From Akkermansia sp. (GTDB taxonomy: Bacteria > Verrucomicrobiota > Verrucomicrobiia > Verrucomicrobiales > Akkermansiaceae), in NCBI GenBank assembly GCA_030536145.1, contig JAUNQN010000016.1:1-50500 (forward strand): DNA of 50,500 nucleotides, written 5' to 3'. This document shows, one piece after another, positions 1 through 9,170 of this stretch (positions within the stretch are counted from its first letter, which is position 1; every line of letters starts with the position of its first letter). The notes below the pieces were generated by a model. That model worked only from the letters and a program-made list of their open reading frames with translations, made no database searches and was not told the DNA's origin. The position numbers and the translations under genes are program-made.

Positions 1-2040
1 ATGGAGGAATACAACCGCCAGATGGAGGAGTACAAGGCCGCCCAGGCCGCTGCAGAAGCCGCTGCCGCCGCCGAGGCTGCCGAGGCCGCTGCCGCCGCCC
101 CCAAGCCCGCCGCACAGCTTCCCAAGACCGTGGCCAAGCCCGCCACCCGCGCCGCCAGCCCCCTGCGCAGCGCCGCCCCCGCTCCCGCCGCCAAGACCAA
201 CCTGCTGGCCGGAATGAAGCCCGCCGGCAGTGCCAAGCCCCTGGGCGGTGCCAAGGCTGCCCCGCAGCAGGAAGCCGCCCCGGCTCCCAAACCCGCTTCC
301 CCCCTGGCCGGCATGAAACCCGCCGGCAGCGCCAAGCCCCTGGGCGGTACCAAGCCCGCAGCAGGTCCCGCCGCTGCCAAGCCTGCCGCCGGTCCCGCTG
401 CTGCGGCCAAGCCCGCTGCCGCCAAACCGGCCGGAGCCAAGCTGGGTGTGGCCAAGCCCGCCGGAGCCAAGCCGGCGGCCAAGTCCCCGCTGGCCTCTGC
501 CGTGAACCGCCGCAGCGCCGCCCCTGCCCCCGCGGCAGACCCCGCCGCTGAGCCCCAGGAAGGTGCGCCGGAAGACGGAACCGCCCCGGAGATGACCGAG
601 GAGGAACTGAACGCCCGCGACGCCTACCTCACCCAGCTCCAGCAGCAGGCCGCCAAGCCCACCATCTGGCAGAGCAAGGGCTTCTGGATCGGCATGGGCT
701 GCCTGGGCGCACTCGCCATCGGTTGCGGTTTCTACGTGAGCAGCGAGAACGCCAAGAACGAGCGCGCCGAAGCCCAGCGCAAGAACATCAAGAAGATTAT
801 GATGCGCTGCGTGGACATCAACAAGCACGGCGTGGAAACCACCGACGACGCCCGCTCCAAGAACGTGAACATCGAGTGCTCCAAGGCTGACCTGAAGCTG
901 CTCATGAAGGTGGTTATCGACCCCTTCATCAAGAACGAGCAGGGCGGCAACCTGCTGGGCCTGGACCCCGTGGGCGCCGGCCGCAACGCCTGTCTCCTGC
1001 TGGGCCTGGCCGCAGCCCAGAGCGACGAGAACAGCAAGTACATCTTCGATGAACTGGGCAAGAAGGCCAACAAGGCCGCCTCCCCGGAACTCATCGACTG
1101 GCTGCTCCAGCGCATCGGCGTGTCCAACACCCGCGGCGTGAACGCCAGCCTGCGAGAACTGGCCGACAAGGTGGACAAGATGCCCGACTGGCCCCAGAAG
1201 AACTCCATCCTCTCCAGCATCTGGAAGGTATACGGCCTCCGCGTCACGGAGGACGACGTGCCCCGCATCGTGGCCATGCTGAAGGACGAAAAGACCGACG
1301 GCAAGCTGCGCGGCACCCTGTGCAACTGCCTGGACAACGTGCTCATGATGATGGAGGACAAGACCAAGACCGCCGCCATCGGCGACGAGATTTGGGATGC
1401 CCTGGGCGAGGAGAAGTGCAAGCCCATGTCCCGCACGCTGGCACGCGCCTGCTCCACCAAGGCCCTGGCCCACTACAAGACCAAGCTGGCAGACCCCAAG
1501 GGCCTGAACAAGAGCAATATGCAGTTCATCGCCTTCTGGGGTGACGACTCCATCCTGGACTACCTCATGGAGCTCAAGCAGAAGGCAGAGGCCTCCGGCG
1601 ACCAGAAGGCGGAGCACCTGGTGACAGGTGCCCTGGGTTCCTTCTTCTGCCAGAACCGCGAGCGCACCGACGAGGAGGCGGAGAAGCTCATCAAGCTCCT
1701 GTGCGACGAGCCGCATGCCGATACCTCCAAGCTGCGCGAGCTTGTCAACAAGACGGACAAGGATTCCACCCTGTACGTGGGCGACAGCAGCCCGGAACTG
1801 GCCTCCATGAAGGAGGAAGCCGCCAAGCTCAAGAAGCTCAACGACGGCAAGATGTCCATCGTGAACACCCTCTCCGGCCTGCATGAGCTGCCCTGGGTGG
1901 TCAACCAGCTCACCAAGTACACCCAGGACTCCGACGAGGACATCAAGATTGCCGCCAAGCAGGGTCTGGAGAAAATCAAGGAGAACACCCGCAGGGACCA
2001 GCAGACCAAGGAGCGCTACCAGGGCCGTTCCAAGGACTGA
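1..2040 (+). CDS. Ala/Pro/Lys-rich single-pass membrane protein, possibly 5'-truncated
   Basis: No known function recognised. The first 200 or so residues are low-complexity Ala/Pro/Lys sequence containing two near-identical repeats, LLAGMKPAGSAKPLGG around residue 68 and PLAGMKPAGSAKPLGG around residue 101. A single hydrophobic segment follows at about residues 228-247 (FWIGMGCLGALAIGCGFYV). The C-terminal 430 residues are charged and helical, with a HEAT-like look (for example IKIAAKQGLEKIKENTR near the end). This suggests a cytoplasmic disordered arm, a membrane anchor and an outer helical-repeat domain, but topology is not proven. The reading frame is open from base 1 and its ATG is the first codon of the window, so the true start may lie upstream. 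A strong terminator hairpin follows the stop codon. Confidence 0.7.
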   Translation: MEEYNRQMEEYKAAQAAAEAAAAAEAAEAAAAAPKPAAQLPKTVAKPATRAASPLRSAAPAPAAKTNLLAGMKPAGSAKPLGGAKAAPQQEAAPAPKPASPLAGMKPAGSAKPLGGTKPAAGPAAAKPAAGPAAAAKPAAAKPAGAKLGVAKPAGAKPAAKSPLASAVNRRSAAPAPAADPAAEPQEGAPEDGTAPEMTEEELNARDAYLTQLQQQAAKPTIWQSKGFWIGMGCLGALAIGCGFYVSSENAKNERAEAQRKNIKKIMMRCVDINKHGVETTDDARSKNVNIECSKADLKLLMKVVIDPFIKNEQGGNLLGLDPVGAGRNACLLLGLAAAQSDENSKYIFDELGKKANKAASPELIDWLLQRIGVSNTRGVNASLRELADKVDKMPDWPQKNSILSSIWKVYGLRVTEDDVPRIVAMLKDEKTDGKLRGTLCNCLDNVLMMMEDKTKTAAIGDEIWDALGEEKCKPMSRTLARACSTKALAHYKTKLADPKGLNKSNMQFIAFWGDDSILDYLMELKQKAEASGDQKAEHLVTGALGSFFCQNRERTDEEAEKLIKLLCDEPHADTSKLRELVNKTDKDSTLYVGDSSPELASMKEEAAKLKKLNDGKMSIVNTLSGLHELPWVVNQLTKYTQDSDEDIKIAAKQGLEKIKENTRRDQQTKERYQGRSKD

Positions 2041-2066
2041 TTCCCCGCGCCACACGCGCCTTTCCA

Positions 2067-2100
2067 GCGGCATGCCGGTACACCCGGCATGCCGCTTTTC
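2067..2100 (+). terminator. Rho-independent terminator after the membrane-protein gene
   Basis: A perfect 12-bp inverted repeat (GCGGCATGCCGG / CCGGCATGCCGC) with a 5-nt loop is followed directly by TTTT. It lies 27 bp after the preceding stop codon. Confidence 0.85.
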
Positions 2101-2144
2101 CCTGCACGCTTTTAGATATTTTTCACAAAAATGAAAAATTGTTC

Positions 2145-2172
2145 TTGCCAAATGCTGAAAAACGTGTAAAAT
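2145..2172 (+). promoter_or_regulatory. Promoter of tRNA-Pro
   Basis: TTGCCA and TAAAAT are separated by 16 bp. The -10 box ends 16 bp before the tRNA. Confidence 0.65.
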
Positions 2173-2188
2173 CGCCTCGGCTACACAT

Positions 2189-2262
<74 letters not shown>

Positions 2263-2424
2263 CTTATTTTGAAGCCCGGAACTGCCCCAGGCAGTTTCCC
2301 CTGGCACGGGGTTGCTTGCAAGACACCGCAACGACACCCGCCCCAACCGGGATCGGGCTCCAATTCCACCCCAAAGGCAGGCCATGCCTTTTCTCCCCAT
2401 CCTCTACAAACCAGAATTCCGTTT

Positions 2425-3177
2425 ATGTCCGGTCACAACAAATGGTCCAAGATCAAGTTCACGAAGGCAGCTGCCGACGCGAAGAAGGGCAAGATATTCG
2501 CCCGTTTCTCCCATGAAATCACCCTGGCTGCCAAGAGCGGCGGCGGTGATGTAGACACCAACCCGCGTCTCCGCGCCGCCATCGAAGGCGCCAAGGCCGC
2601 CTCCATGCCCAAGGACAACATCGACCGTGCCGTGAAGAAGGGCACGGGCGAGCTCCAGGGCGCCGCCATCCAGGAGGTCACCTACGAGGGCTACGGCCCC
2701 GCCGGCACCGCCATCATCGTGGAAGTGGCCACGGACAACACCAACCGCTGCTCCTCTGAAATCCGCACCATCTTCTCCCGCAACGGCGGCAACATGGGCA
2801 CCCCCGGTTCCGTCTCTTACCAGTTCGACCGCAAGGGCGAGGTCCGCATCATCGACGAGTCCCTGGACGAGGACTCCGCCATGGAGCTTGCCATGGACTG
2901 CGGCGCAGACGAGTTCGAGCAGGGCGAGAACGACGGCGAGTGGGTGTTCACCTGCGGTCCCACGGACATGCAGGCCGTCTCCGAGGCCTTGGCCGCCGCC
3001 GGCAAGAACGTGACCGGCATGAAGCTCATCATGGTGGCCCAGAACCCCACCACCATCTCTGATGTGGAGACCGCCCACAAGGCCATGCGCATCTACGAGC
3101 TGCTGGACGACTACGACGACACGATGAACGTGTTCACCAACTTCGAGATTGACGAGGCCATCCTCGAACAACTCTGA
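2425..3177 (+). CDS. yebC: YebC/PmpR-family protein
   Basis: This is a 250-residue protein of the YebC/PmpR family (formerly TACO1-like transcriptional regulators). Some members act as DNA-binding regulators, and more recent work links others to translation of difficult stretches such as polyproline, so the cellular role here is not fixed by sequence. The N-terminus MSGHNKWSKIK is the family hallmark and fixes the start. The open frame extends further upstream, but the extra 52 codons have no family match and run back to just after the tRNA. Conserved segments include AKKGKIFARFSHEI, NPRLRAAIEGAKAASMPKDNI and DRAVKKGTGE. Length is normal. A hairpin with a T-rich tail lies between this gene and rho. 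Confidence 0.95.
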   Translation: MSGHNKWSKIKFTKAAADAKKGKIFARFSHEITLAAKSGGGDVDTNPRLRAAIEGAKAASMPKDNIDRAVKKGTGELQGAAIQEVTYEGYGPAGTAIIVEVATDNTNRCSSEIRTIFSRNGGNMGTPGSVSYQFDRKGEVRIIDESLDEDSAMELAMDCGADEFEQGENDGEWVFTCGPTDMQAVSEALAAAGKNVTGMKLIMVAQNPTTISDVETAHKAMRIYELLDDYDDTMNVFTNFEIDEAILEQL

Positions 3178-3205
3178 CACCAGGGGGATACAAGCCCCCG
3201 ACCCA

Positions 3206-3237
3206 AGGGCGGAGCAATCCGCCCTGTCTCTCTTTTC
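3206..3237 (+). terminator. Putative terminator between yebC and rho
   Basis: An 8-bp stem (AGGGCGGA/TCCGCCCT) with a GCAA loop is followed by GTCTCTCTTTT. The T tract is interrupted, so readthrough into rho is possible. No clear promoter was found for rho itself. Confidence 0.5.
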
Positions 3238-3257
3238 CAGCCATCCCAAACCAGGCC

Positions 3258-4598
3258 ATGAGCGATTCCCCAGAACATTCCCGACAGCAGGGCAAGGCCC
3301 GCGGGCACGGAGGCTACACGCCCCGCAACCGCCGGGACGATTCCTCCCACGGCGGCAACCTTGCCCACAAGAAGCCCCACGGCAGCGGGCAGCAGGGCGG
3401 GAACAAGTACCACCAGCACAAGGCCAAGTTCCAGCAACCCAAGACCCCCATCCCCCAGGGCCGCGCCTTTGTGCCCGTGGGTGAGCCGGAGGAGCTTACC
3501 GGCATTCTGGAAATCACCGGCAAGGGATTCGGCTTCATCCGCACGGCAGATACGGGCTGGGCTCCCTCCACGGAGGCCGTCTACGTGCCCGCAGACCTCA
3601 TTGCCCAGCACCACCTGCGCCCCTTCGTGCAGGTTACCGGCATGGCCCAGCGCTATGAGCGCGGCCACCAGCTCATCTCCGTGCTGTCCGTGAACGGCAT
3701 CACCCCGGAGGAGGCGGCAGCCGCCCCGCACTTTGAGGACCTGAAGGCCGTGAACCCCTCCCACCGCCTGGCGTTCGAGACCGTACCCTCCCGCTTCACC
3801 ACGCGCACGCTGGACCTGATGGCCCCCGTGGCACGCGGCCAGCGCGGCCTGATAGTGGCCCCGCCCCGTACCGGCAAGACCACCCTGCTCATGCACATAG
3901 CAGAGGGTGCGCAGGAGAACTACGGAGAGGACCTGCACCTGATGATCCTGCTGGTGGACGAGCGCCCGGAAGAGGTGACTGAGTTCAAGCGCACCCTGCC
4001 CGGCGCAGAGATTTTCGCCTCCAGCAACGACAGCGGCGTGCGGGAGCACTGCCGCATTGCAGAGATGTGCATAGAGCGCGCCAAGCGCCTGGTGGAACAG
4101 GGCCGCCACGTGCTCATCCTCATGGATTCCATCACCCGCCTGGCACGCGCCTACAACAACGCGGACCGCGGCAGCGGCCGCACCATGAGCGGCGGTATAG
4201 ACGCCCGCGCCCTGGAGACCCCGCGCCGCCTGTTCGCCGCCGCGCGCAACACCCGCACCGCCGGCTCACTCACCATCCTGGCCACCGCCCTGGTGGAAAC
4301 CAACAGCCGCATGGACGAGCTGATTTTCCAGGAGTTCAAGGGCACGGGCAACATGGAGCTGGTGCTCAACCGCCGCATTGCGGAAATGTACATCTACCCC
4401 GCCGTGGATATCCTGAAGAGCGGCACCCGCCGGGAGGAGCTCATCCTCTCCGAGCTCGCCATAGAAAAAATCCGCCTCATCCGCCGCGGCCTGGCCAACT
4501 ACAAGCCCACGGAAGCCATGGAGCGCCTGCTCTTCTTCCTGCGCAAGTGCCCCAACAACGCCCAGCTCCTGCTGGATATCAAGAGCAGGAACAGCTGA
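3258..4598 (+). CDS. rho: Transcription termination factor Rho
   Basis: Rho is a hexameric RNA-dependent ATPase that loads on nascent RNA and ends transcription. The protein has 446 residues. Residues 1-70 are a basic Gly/His/Arg/Lys-rich extension (RGHGGYTPRNRRDDSSHGG and similar), longer than in E. coli Rho. The cold-shock-like RNA-binding domain follows (TGILEITGKGFGFIRT). The RecA-like ATPase core shows Walker A PPRTGKTT at about 201-208, LVDERPEEVTEFKR, and Walker B HVLILMDSITRLARAYN. The Q- and R-loop region is conserved (GGIDARALETPRRLFAAARN). The disordered basic N-terminus is common in GC-rich phyla and may add RNA contacts; that point is inference. Confidence 0.97.
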   Translation: MSDSPEHSRQQGKARGHGGYTPRNRRDDSSHGGNLAHKKPHGSGQQGGNKYHQHKAKFQQPKTPIPQGRAFVPVGEPEELTGILEITGKGFGFIRTADTGWAPSTEAVYVPADLIAQHHLRPFVQVTGMAQRYERGHQLISVLSVNGITPEEAAAAPHFEDLKAVNPSHRLAFETVPSRFTTRTLDLMAPVARGQRGLIVAPPRTGKTTLLMHIAEGAQENYGEDLHLMILLVDERPEEVTEFKRTLPGAEIFASSNDSGVREHCRIAEMCIERAKRLVEQGRHVLILMDSITRLARAYNNADRGSGRTMSGGIDARALETPRRLFAAARNTRTAGSLTILATALVETNSRMDELIFQEFKGTGNMELVLNRRIAEMYIYPAVDILKSGTRREELILSELAIEKIRLIRRGLANYKPTEAMERLLFFLRKCPNNAQLLLDIKSRNS

Positions 4599-4669
4599 CA
4601 GCGCAGCGCAAGGCGGAGCCGTGTCCCCGCGCAGAACGGCAGGTTGGCGACTTTGCCACATCTTTTTCC

Positions 4670-4698
4670 TTGCAACCGTGCGCGGGTAGGGGTATCCT
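4670..4698 (+). promoter_or_regulatory. Promoter of the beta-CASP RNase gene, near-leaderless
   Basis: TTGCAA and TATCCT are separated by 17 bp. The ATG at 4707 begins 8 nt after the -10 box, so the mRNA should start at or within a few nt of the start codon. Confidence 0.6.
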
Positions 4699-4706
4699 AC
4701 AGGGTA

Positions 4707-6116
4707 ATGAAGATTCATTTTTGCGGAGCGGCAGAGACGACGACGGGTTCCCAGCACCTGCTGGAAATCAACGGCAAGCGCATTTTGCTGGATTGCGGCA
4801 TGTACCAGGGCCACCGGCAGGATGAGCTGCGGGTGAACCGGGATTTCCCGTATTTCAACCCGGCAGAGGTGGATTGCGTGGTGCTCTCCCACGCGCACAT
4901 AGACCACTCCGGCAACCTGCCCAACCTGGTGAAGAAGGGCTACCGCGGCTTTGTGTTCTGCACGGATGCCACGCGCGACCTGTGCCAGGTGATGCTGGCG
5001 GATGCCGCCCGTATCCAGGAGAACGACTGCAAGTTCGTGAACAAGATGAACAGGCGCAAGGGCGGCAAGGGAGACGTGGCAGAGGTCATCTACACGGAGC
5101 AGGATGCAGAGGCATGCCTGCGCCGCTTCATCGGCCTGAACTATGATACCCCCTTCCCCATTCTCCCCGGAATCACCATGACCCTGGTGGATGCGGGCCA
5201 CATACTGGGCGCGGCGCAGGTGCTGCTGGAGTTCGACGACGAGGACGACGGCCGCCACAAGCGCGTACTGTTCAGCGGAGACGTGGGGCGCGGGAACAAC
5301 GAGCTGTTGCGCAACCCCGTGCCCGTGCCGGATGTGGACATCATGCTCATGGAATGTACCTACGGCGGGCGGCGGCACGAGGCTCCCAGCCGCAGCGACG
5401 AGATGTTCTGCGAGACCATCCGCAAGGCCATGCAGCGCGGCGGGAACGTGTACATACCCTCCTTTGCCGTGGAGCGCACGCAGCAGATCCTGTACCTGCT
5501 CAACCGCGCCTACCGCAGCGGCTCCCTGGGCGGGTACTTCCCCGTGTACGTGGACAGCCCCATGGCCGTGAGCGCCACGGAAATCTTCCGCCTGCACCCG
5601 GAATGTTTCAACAAGGAGGTGTATGATTTCCTCTTCGCGGAGCGGGATCCCTTCGGCTTTGAGCAGCTGCACATGGTCCGCAGCATCTCTGAATCCCAGA
5701 AAATCAACTCCCTGCGGGAGAAGGCCATCATCATCTCCGCCTCCGGCATGTGCGAGGCCGGCCGCATCCTCCACCACCTGAAGAACGGCATAGGCAATGC
5801 TGCCAACACCGTGCTCTTTGTGGGCTACTGCGCCGCAGACACCCTGGGCCACCGCATCTTGAACGGGGCCAAGGAGGTCTCCATCCTGGGGGATACCTAC
5901 CCCGTGCGCGCCCAAATCCAGGCGCTGGATTCCTTCTCCGGCCACGCGGACCATGAGGAGCTGCTGGACTATTTCCGCGCCACAGGCGGGCCGAAGGAGC
6001 GCGTGTTCCTGGTGCACGGCGAGAAATCATGCACCGCCGCCATGCAGAAGGCGCTCTCCGCCATCCACCCCGGCACCGTGGAGGTGGCCCGGCTGGATTC
6101 CACCGTGGTGTGCTGA
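4707..6116 (+). CDS. Beta-CASP metallo-beta-lactamase RNA-processing exonuclease
   Basis: This 469-residue enzyme belongs to the beta-CASP branch of the metallo-beta-lactamase fold (COG1236, CPSF73/YSH1-like). The family consists of zinc-dependent RNases that process or degrade RNA. Visible motifs are HAHIDH at residues 62-67 (zinc ligands), GHILGAAQVLLEF, FSGDVGR, the beta-CASP cap segment VDSPMAVSATEIF, SASGMCEAGRILHH, SGHADHEEL and the late VHGEKS histidine. The start at MKIHFCGAAETTTG matches the family N-terminus, and the frame's earlier ATG at 4644 lies upstream of the promoter boxes. A bidirectional terminator separates it from the convergent gene that ends at 6201. The exact RNA substrate is unknown. 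Confidence 0.9.
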   Translation: MKIHFCGAAETTTGSQHLLEINGKRILLDCGMYQGHRQDELRVNRDFPYFNPAEVDCVVLSHAHIDHSGNLPNLVKKGYRGFVFCTDATRDLCQVMLADAARIQENDCKFVNKMNRRKGGKGDVAEVIYTEQDAEACLRRFIGLNYDTPFPILPGITMTLVDAGHILGAAQVLLEFDDEDDGRHKRVLFSGDVGRGNNELLRNPVPVPDVDIMLMECTYGGRRHEAPSRSDEMFCETIRKAMQRGGNVYIPSFAVERTQQILYLLNRAYRSGSLGGYFPVYVDSPMAVSATEIFRLHPECFNKEVYDFLFAERDPFGFEQLHMVRSISESQKINSLREKAIIISASGMCEAGRILHHLKNGIGNAANTVLFVGYCAADTLGHRILNGAKEVSILGDTYPVRAQIQALDSFSGHADHEELLDYFRATGGPKERVFLVHGEKSCTAAMQKALSAIHPGTVEVARLDSTVVC

Positions 6117-6142
6117 TGGAGATTTGGGATTTGAGATTTAGG

Positions 6143-6174
6143 ACAAAGGCCCGGTGTCTCCACCGGGCCTTTGT
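6143..6174. terminator. Bidirectional terminator between convergent genes
   Basis: The inverted repeat ACAAAGGCCCGGTG / CACCGGGCCTTTGT has a TCTC loop and A-rich and T-rich arms, so it can act on both strands. It lies between the stop codons at 6116 (+) and 6201 (-). Confidence 0.85.
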
Positions 6175-6200
6175 TGGAATCTTGCGCCGTGCTCACGCGC

Positions 6201-7187
6201 TCACTTGCGGCGGCGGCGGGCACACAGCCCGGCCAGTGCCAGCAAAGACAGCGTGCCCGTGGCAGGCTCAGGAACGGTAGGGGCAAGATTCTTCGGAACA
6301 GCCTTGAAAGCAGTAAACTCGTATATATTGTCCATACGCGAGGCATCGTACCAATGCGCACCATCTTCCGCCTCCTCAGTACTTGTCACCATGAACAAAT
6401 CAACGCTACCCATAAAAATGTATTCATTGCCATACTCAACAACGCCAGGGGTACATTTAAGCTCAAACATACCGAGTTCATCCACAGAGCTAGCGGATGC
6501 ATCATCTGAATCTGTTACCCATACAGAAGTGATATAGCCCGACTGATTGTCAAACTCGGCACCCCAAAGCGTGATAGCATGCTGATAACCAGCGCCTACG
6601 GCTATGCCTATGGCATAACCATTCTCAAGATACCCTTTCAGCTTGCTAGAGAATGTCAAATACATATCCTTATCAGCATCTTTTGCTTCTTTCCGGAAAG
6701 CATAATCGTTATCCTCGAATATCCACCCGCTACCCTCAAACCTGCGCGGGTCAATTACCTGGCAGTCATAAAAATCAAACTCAACTCCTTGGTAAAAATT
6801 TCCTGCAGTATTGGTGGCATTAGGTTTGGGAGATGGATAGCCAAGGTTATCCCCATTAAAGTACCAATTAAACGCAGAGGCCTCATGCCCTGAATCGTTT
6901 ATGAAAGTATCACGGAACGTATCCCAGATAGACTGCTGTCCCTGAGGTGCGGAGGAATCCTGCACAGCATACGCATTCTGAGGCTGTGACTGCCACCATG
7001 AAATGATATTGGCTGCGGTGGCGGCCCAGCAATACCTGCCATCGCCGGTCAGCTCGTCATTGTTGTTCTTGTCATCCTTATTAGTATCAAACCAATTGAC
7101 AGAATCACCGTTTCCCACCCATATCACTTCCGCATGGGCGTTAATGCCCATGAGACAGGCTGCAAGTATCAGTAGAGTCTTTTTCAT
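6201..7187 (-). CDS. Secreted IdeS/Mac-like (C66-type) cysteine protease with PEP-CTERM tail
   Basis: A 328-residue exported protein. Residues 1-19 are a signal peptide ending AHA. The rest resembles streptococcal IdeS (immunoglobulin-degrading cysteine endopeptidase, family C66). CWAATAANIISWW (Cys53) matches the IdeS Cys94 region, HAITLWGAEF (His203) matches the HVINLWGADF region and VWVTDSDD (Asp226) matches YVTDSD. The catalytic triad is therefore complete. The C-terminus PEPATGTLSLLALAGLCARRRRK is a PEP-CTERM-type sorting tail. This is the smallest IdeS-like protein in the window: a catalytic domain plus tail, with no beta-helix. The substrate is unknown; immunoglobulin cleavage is only an analogy. 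Another papain-like clan CA peptidase remains possible. Confidence 0.75.
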   Translation of the reverse strand: MKKTLLILAACLMGINAHAEVIWVGNGDSVNWFDTNKDDKNNNDELTGDGRYCWAATAANIISWWQSQPQNAYAVQDSSAPQGQQSIWDTFRDTFINDSGHEASAFNWYFNGDNLGYPSPKPNATNTAGNFYQGVEFDFYDCQVIDPRRFEGSGWIFEDNDYAFRKEAKDADKDMYLTFSSKLKGYLENGYAIGIAVGAGYQHAITLWGAEFDNQSGYITSVWVTDSDDASASSVDELGMFELKCTPGVVEYGNEYIFMGSVDLFMVTSTEEAEDGAHWYDASRMDNIYEFTAFKAVPKNLAPTVPEPATGTLSLLALAGLCARRRRK

Positions 7188-7222
7188 GTAATTTTTCAGG
7201 AGAGTTCTAATAGCTCTACCAT

Positions 7223-7251
7223 ACTCTACCTTTCAAGCCTCCCTTTAGCAA
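7223..7251 (-). promoter_or_regulatory. Promoter of the small IdeS-like gene
   Basis: On the minus strand TTGCTA and TAGAGT are separated by 17 bp. Predicted transcription starts about 30 nt before the ATG. This leader lacks the CTACC boxes of the larger paralogues. Confidence 0.55.
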
Positions 7252-7253
7252 GC

Positions 7254-7281
7254 AAAAAGTTCGCCGAGTGGCGAACTTTTT
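7254..7281 (-). terminator. Terminator of the SulP gene
   Basis: The inverted repeat AAAAAGTTCGCC / GGCGAACTTTTT has a GAGT loop and lies 25 bp past the SulP stop codon. It abuts the -35 box of the next gene. Confidence 0.85.
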
Positions 7282-7305
7282 GGATAACGGGCCTGTAGGG
7301 AACAC

Positions 7306-9000
7306 CTATGCGATATCGCCGGCGTGTGCTTCCTTTTCCAGCTGGGCGATGCGCTCCAAGGCGGTATCGATGTTCTCGCAGATATTTTCCGTATGCAGGC
7401 CGGAGATGAAGGGCTTGTCATGGTTGATGACATCCAGGGGCTGGGGCTGCACACCGCAGAGCAGCAGGGTAATGCCGTGGTGCTGGCAGTAGTCCAGGAA
7501 ATCCTCCAGCACGTGCATGCCGGTGGCATCCAGGGCGGGCACCAGGCGCAGGCGGAGCAGCACGTATTCGATATCATGCTCCAGGGTCTTGAACACCATG
7601 TCCTTGAACTGCTCCACGGCACCGAAGAAGAACGGGCCCTGCACATCAAAGATTTCCACGTTGTCCGGCACATGGCGCAGGTAGCGGGAGCGGGAGGGCT
7701 GCTCCTCCGGGTCCTCGCCGGAGATTTCCTTGGAGATGGATTCCACGTTGCTGATCTGCGCCATGCGGCCGATAAAGAGCATGGCGGCCAGCACCACGCC
7801 CACTTCCACGGCCACCACCAGGTCCACCAGCACGGTGAGCGCAAAGGTGGCGCAGAGCACCAGTGCATCCTGGCGCGGGCCGCGCAGCAAGTGCATGAAG
7901 GTGCCCATCTCCGCCATGTTGTAGCACACGATGGCCAGGATGGCGGCCAGTGCCGCCAGCGGCACCATGGTGGCGTATGAGCCCACCAGCACCAGGATGA
8001 GCAGCAGGGTCACGGCGTGGATAAGGCCGGAGACGGGAGTCTTGCCGCCGCTGCGGATATTCGTGGCGGTACGGGCAATGGCGCCGGTGGCGGGCAGGCC
8101 GCCGAAGAGCGCGGAGCAGATATTGCCGATGCCCTGGCCCACCAGCTCCGTGTTCGGGTGGTGGCGGGAGCCGGTCATACCATCCGCCACGCTGGCGCTC
8201 AGCAGGGATTCCACAGCCGCCAGCAGGGCAATGATGAAGGCGGGCTTCACCAGCTCCGTGAGGTGGCTCCAGTCTATCACCGGCAGGCTGGGGGCAGGCA
8301 GCCCCGTGGGCAGCTCACCGAAGCGGGAGCCGATGGTTTCCACCGGCAGGGAGAAGATTTGGCACACCGCCGTGGCCACCAGCATGCCCACCAGCATGAA
8401 CGGCGCGCGCGGGAAAAAGCGCTTGGTTAGCAGGATGACCGCCACCGTGCCCAGCGTAAGCCCCACGGCCCATGGGTTCACCGTGCCTATATGCTGGAAA
8501 TAGCACTGCCACTTGGGCAGGAAATCCGCCGGCACGGAGCCGGGAATGGTCAGCCCCAGGATATCCTTCACCTGGGTGCAGAAGATGGTGACGGCAATGC
8601 CGGAGGTAAAGCCCGTGGTGACCGGGTACGGCACAAACTTGATGAGGGAGCCCAGGCCGAACGCGCCGAAGAGGATGAGGAAGATGCCAGCCAGCAGCGT
8701 GCACAGGATAAGCCCGCTCATGCCGAAACTGCCCACCACACCCGCTATCAGCACCACAAAGGCGCCCGTGGGGCCGCCTATCTGGAACTTGCTGCCGCTG
8801 AACAGGGAAATCATGAAACCGGCCACAACTGCCGTTACCAGGCCCATGGAAGGCGTTACCTCCGTGCAGCCCACGGCTATGGCAAAGGCCATGGCCAGCG
8901 GCAGCGCCACCACACCCACGGTGACGCCCGCGCCCAAATCCTTCAGGAACGTGGCGCGGTTGTATTCTTTCAGACACTTGACGATACTGGGAAGATACAT
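7306..9000 (-). CDS. SulP-family anion transporter with STAS domain
   Basis: This is a 564-residue inner-membrane transporter of the SulP (SLC26-like) family, which moves sulfate, bicarbonate or other anions by symport or exchange. The N-terminus YLPSIVKCLKEY and the following LKDLGAGVTVGVVALPLAMAFAIAVG are typical of the family. About 10-12 hydrophobic segments are followed by a cytoplasmic STAS domain from roughly residue 440 (VEIFDVQGPFFFGAVEQF, LRLVPALDATGMHVLEDF). The start at 9000 is chosen because of family alignment and because the promoter boxes lie at 9013-9041, inside the upstream open frame that begins with a GTG at 9045. The ion cannot be told from sequence. The gene is divergent from glgB. 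Confidence 0.9.
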   Translation of the reverse strand: MYLPSIVKCLKEYNRATFLKDLGAGVTVGVVALPLAMAFAIAVGCTEVTPSMGLVTAVVAGFMISLFSGSKFQIGGPTGAFVVLIAGVVGSFGMSGLILCTLLAGIFLILFGAFGLGSLIKFVPYPVTTGFTSGIAVTIFCTQVKDILGLTIPGSVPADFLPKWQCYFQHIGTVNPWAVGLTLGTVAVILLTKRFFPRAPFMLVGMLVATAVCQIFSLPVETIGSRFGELPTGLPAPSLPVIDWSHLTELVKPAFIIALLAAVESLLSASVADGMTGSRHHPNTELVGQGIGNICSALFGGLPATGAIARTATNIRSGGKTPVSGLIHAVTLLLILVLVGSYATMVPLAALAAILAIVCYNMAEMGTFMHLLRGPRQDALVLCATFALTVLVDLVVAVEVGVVLAAMLFIGRMAQISNVESISKEISGEDPEEQPSRSRYLRHVPDNVEIFDVQGPFFFGAVEQFKDMVFKTLEHDIEYVLLRLRLVPALDATGMHVLEDFLDYCQHHGITLLLCGVQPQPLDVINHDKPFISGLHTENICENIDTALERIAQLEKEAHAGDIA

Positions 9001-9012
9001 AACAGGGGCGGG

Positions 9013-9041
9013 AATATACGCCTCCTTTCCCGTTCTGTAAA
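9013..9041 (-). promoter_or_regulatory. Promoter of the SulP gene, near-leaderless
   Basis: On the minus strand TTTACA and TATATT are separated by 17 bp. The ATG at 9000 begins 12 nt after the -10 box. Confidence 0.55.
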
Positions 9042-9134
9042 GCACTATCTTCTATTTTCTTGTCAAAATGCGCGCACGCGTGCGCGCTACGGACCGCCAA
9101 ATCAAAAATCCGCCGCCTAATGGTCTGCGGGGGC

Positions 9135-9163
9135 TTGCCACCGGCGGAGGAAAGGTGTACAAT
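9135..9163 (+). promoter_or_regulatory. Promoter of glgB, leaderless
   Basis: TTGCCA and TACAAT are separated by 17 bp. The ATG at 9171 begins 7 nt after the -10 box, where transcription itself should start. An earlier in-frame ATG at 9162 lies within the -10 box and cannot be used from this promoter. Confidence 0.7.
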
Positions 9164-9170
9164 GGGAAGC

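Noticed and set aside
7205..7230. GGTAG-type boxes before the small IdeS-like gene as a fifth CTACC leader
   Set aside because: The boxes are in the opposite orientation to those of the other genes and overlap the -10 region, and CACAGGG is absent.
9060..9170. N-terminal extension of glgB
   Set aside because: The extra codons overlap the -35 and -10 boxes and have no family match; the ATG at 9171 fits both promoter and alignment.
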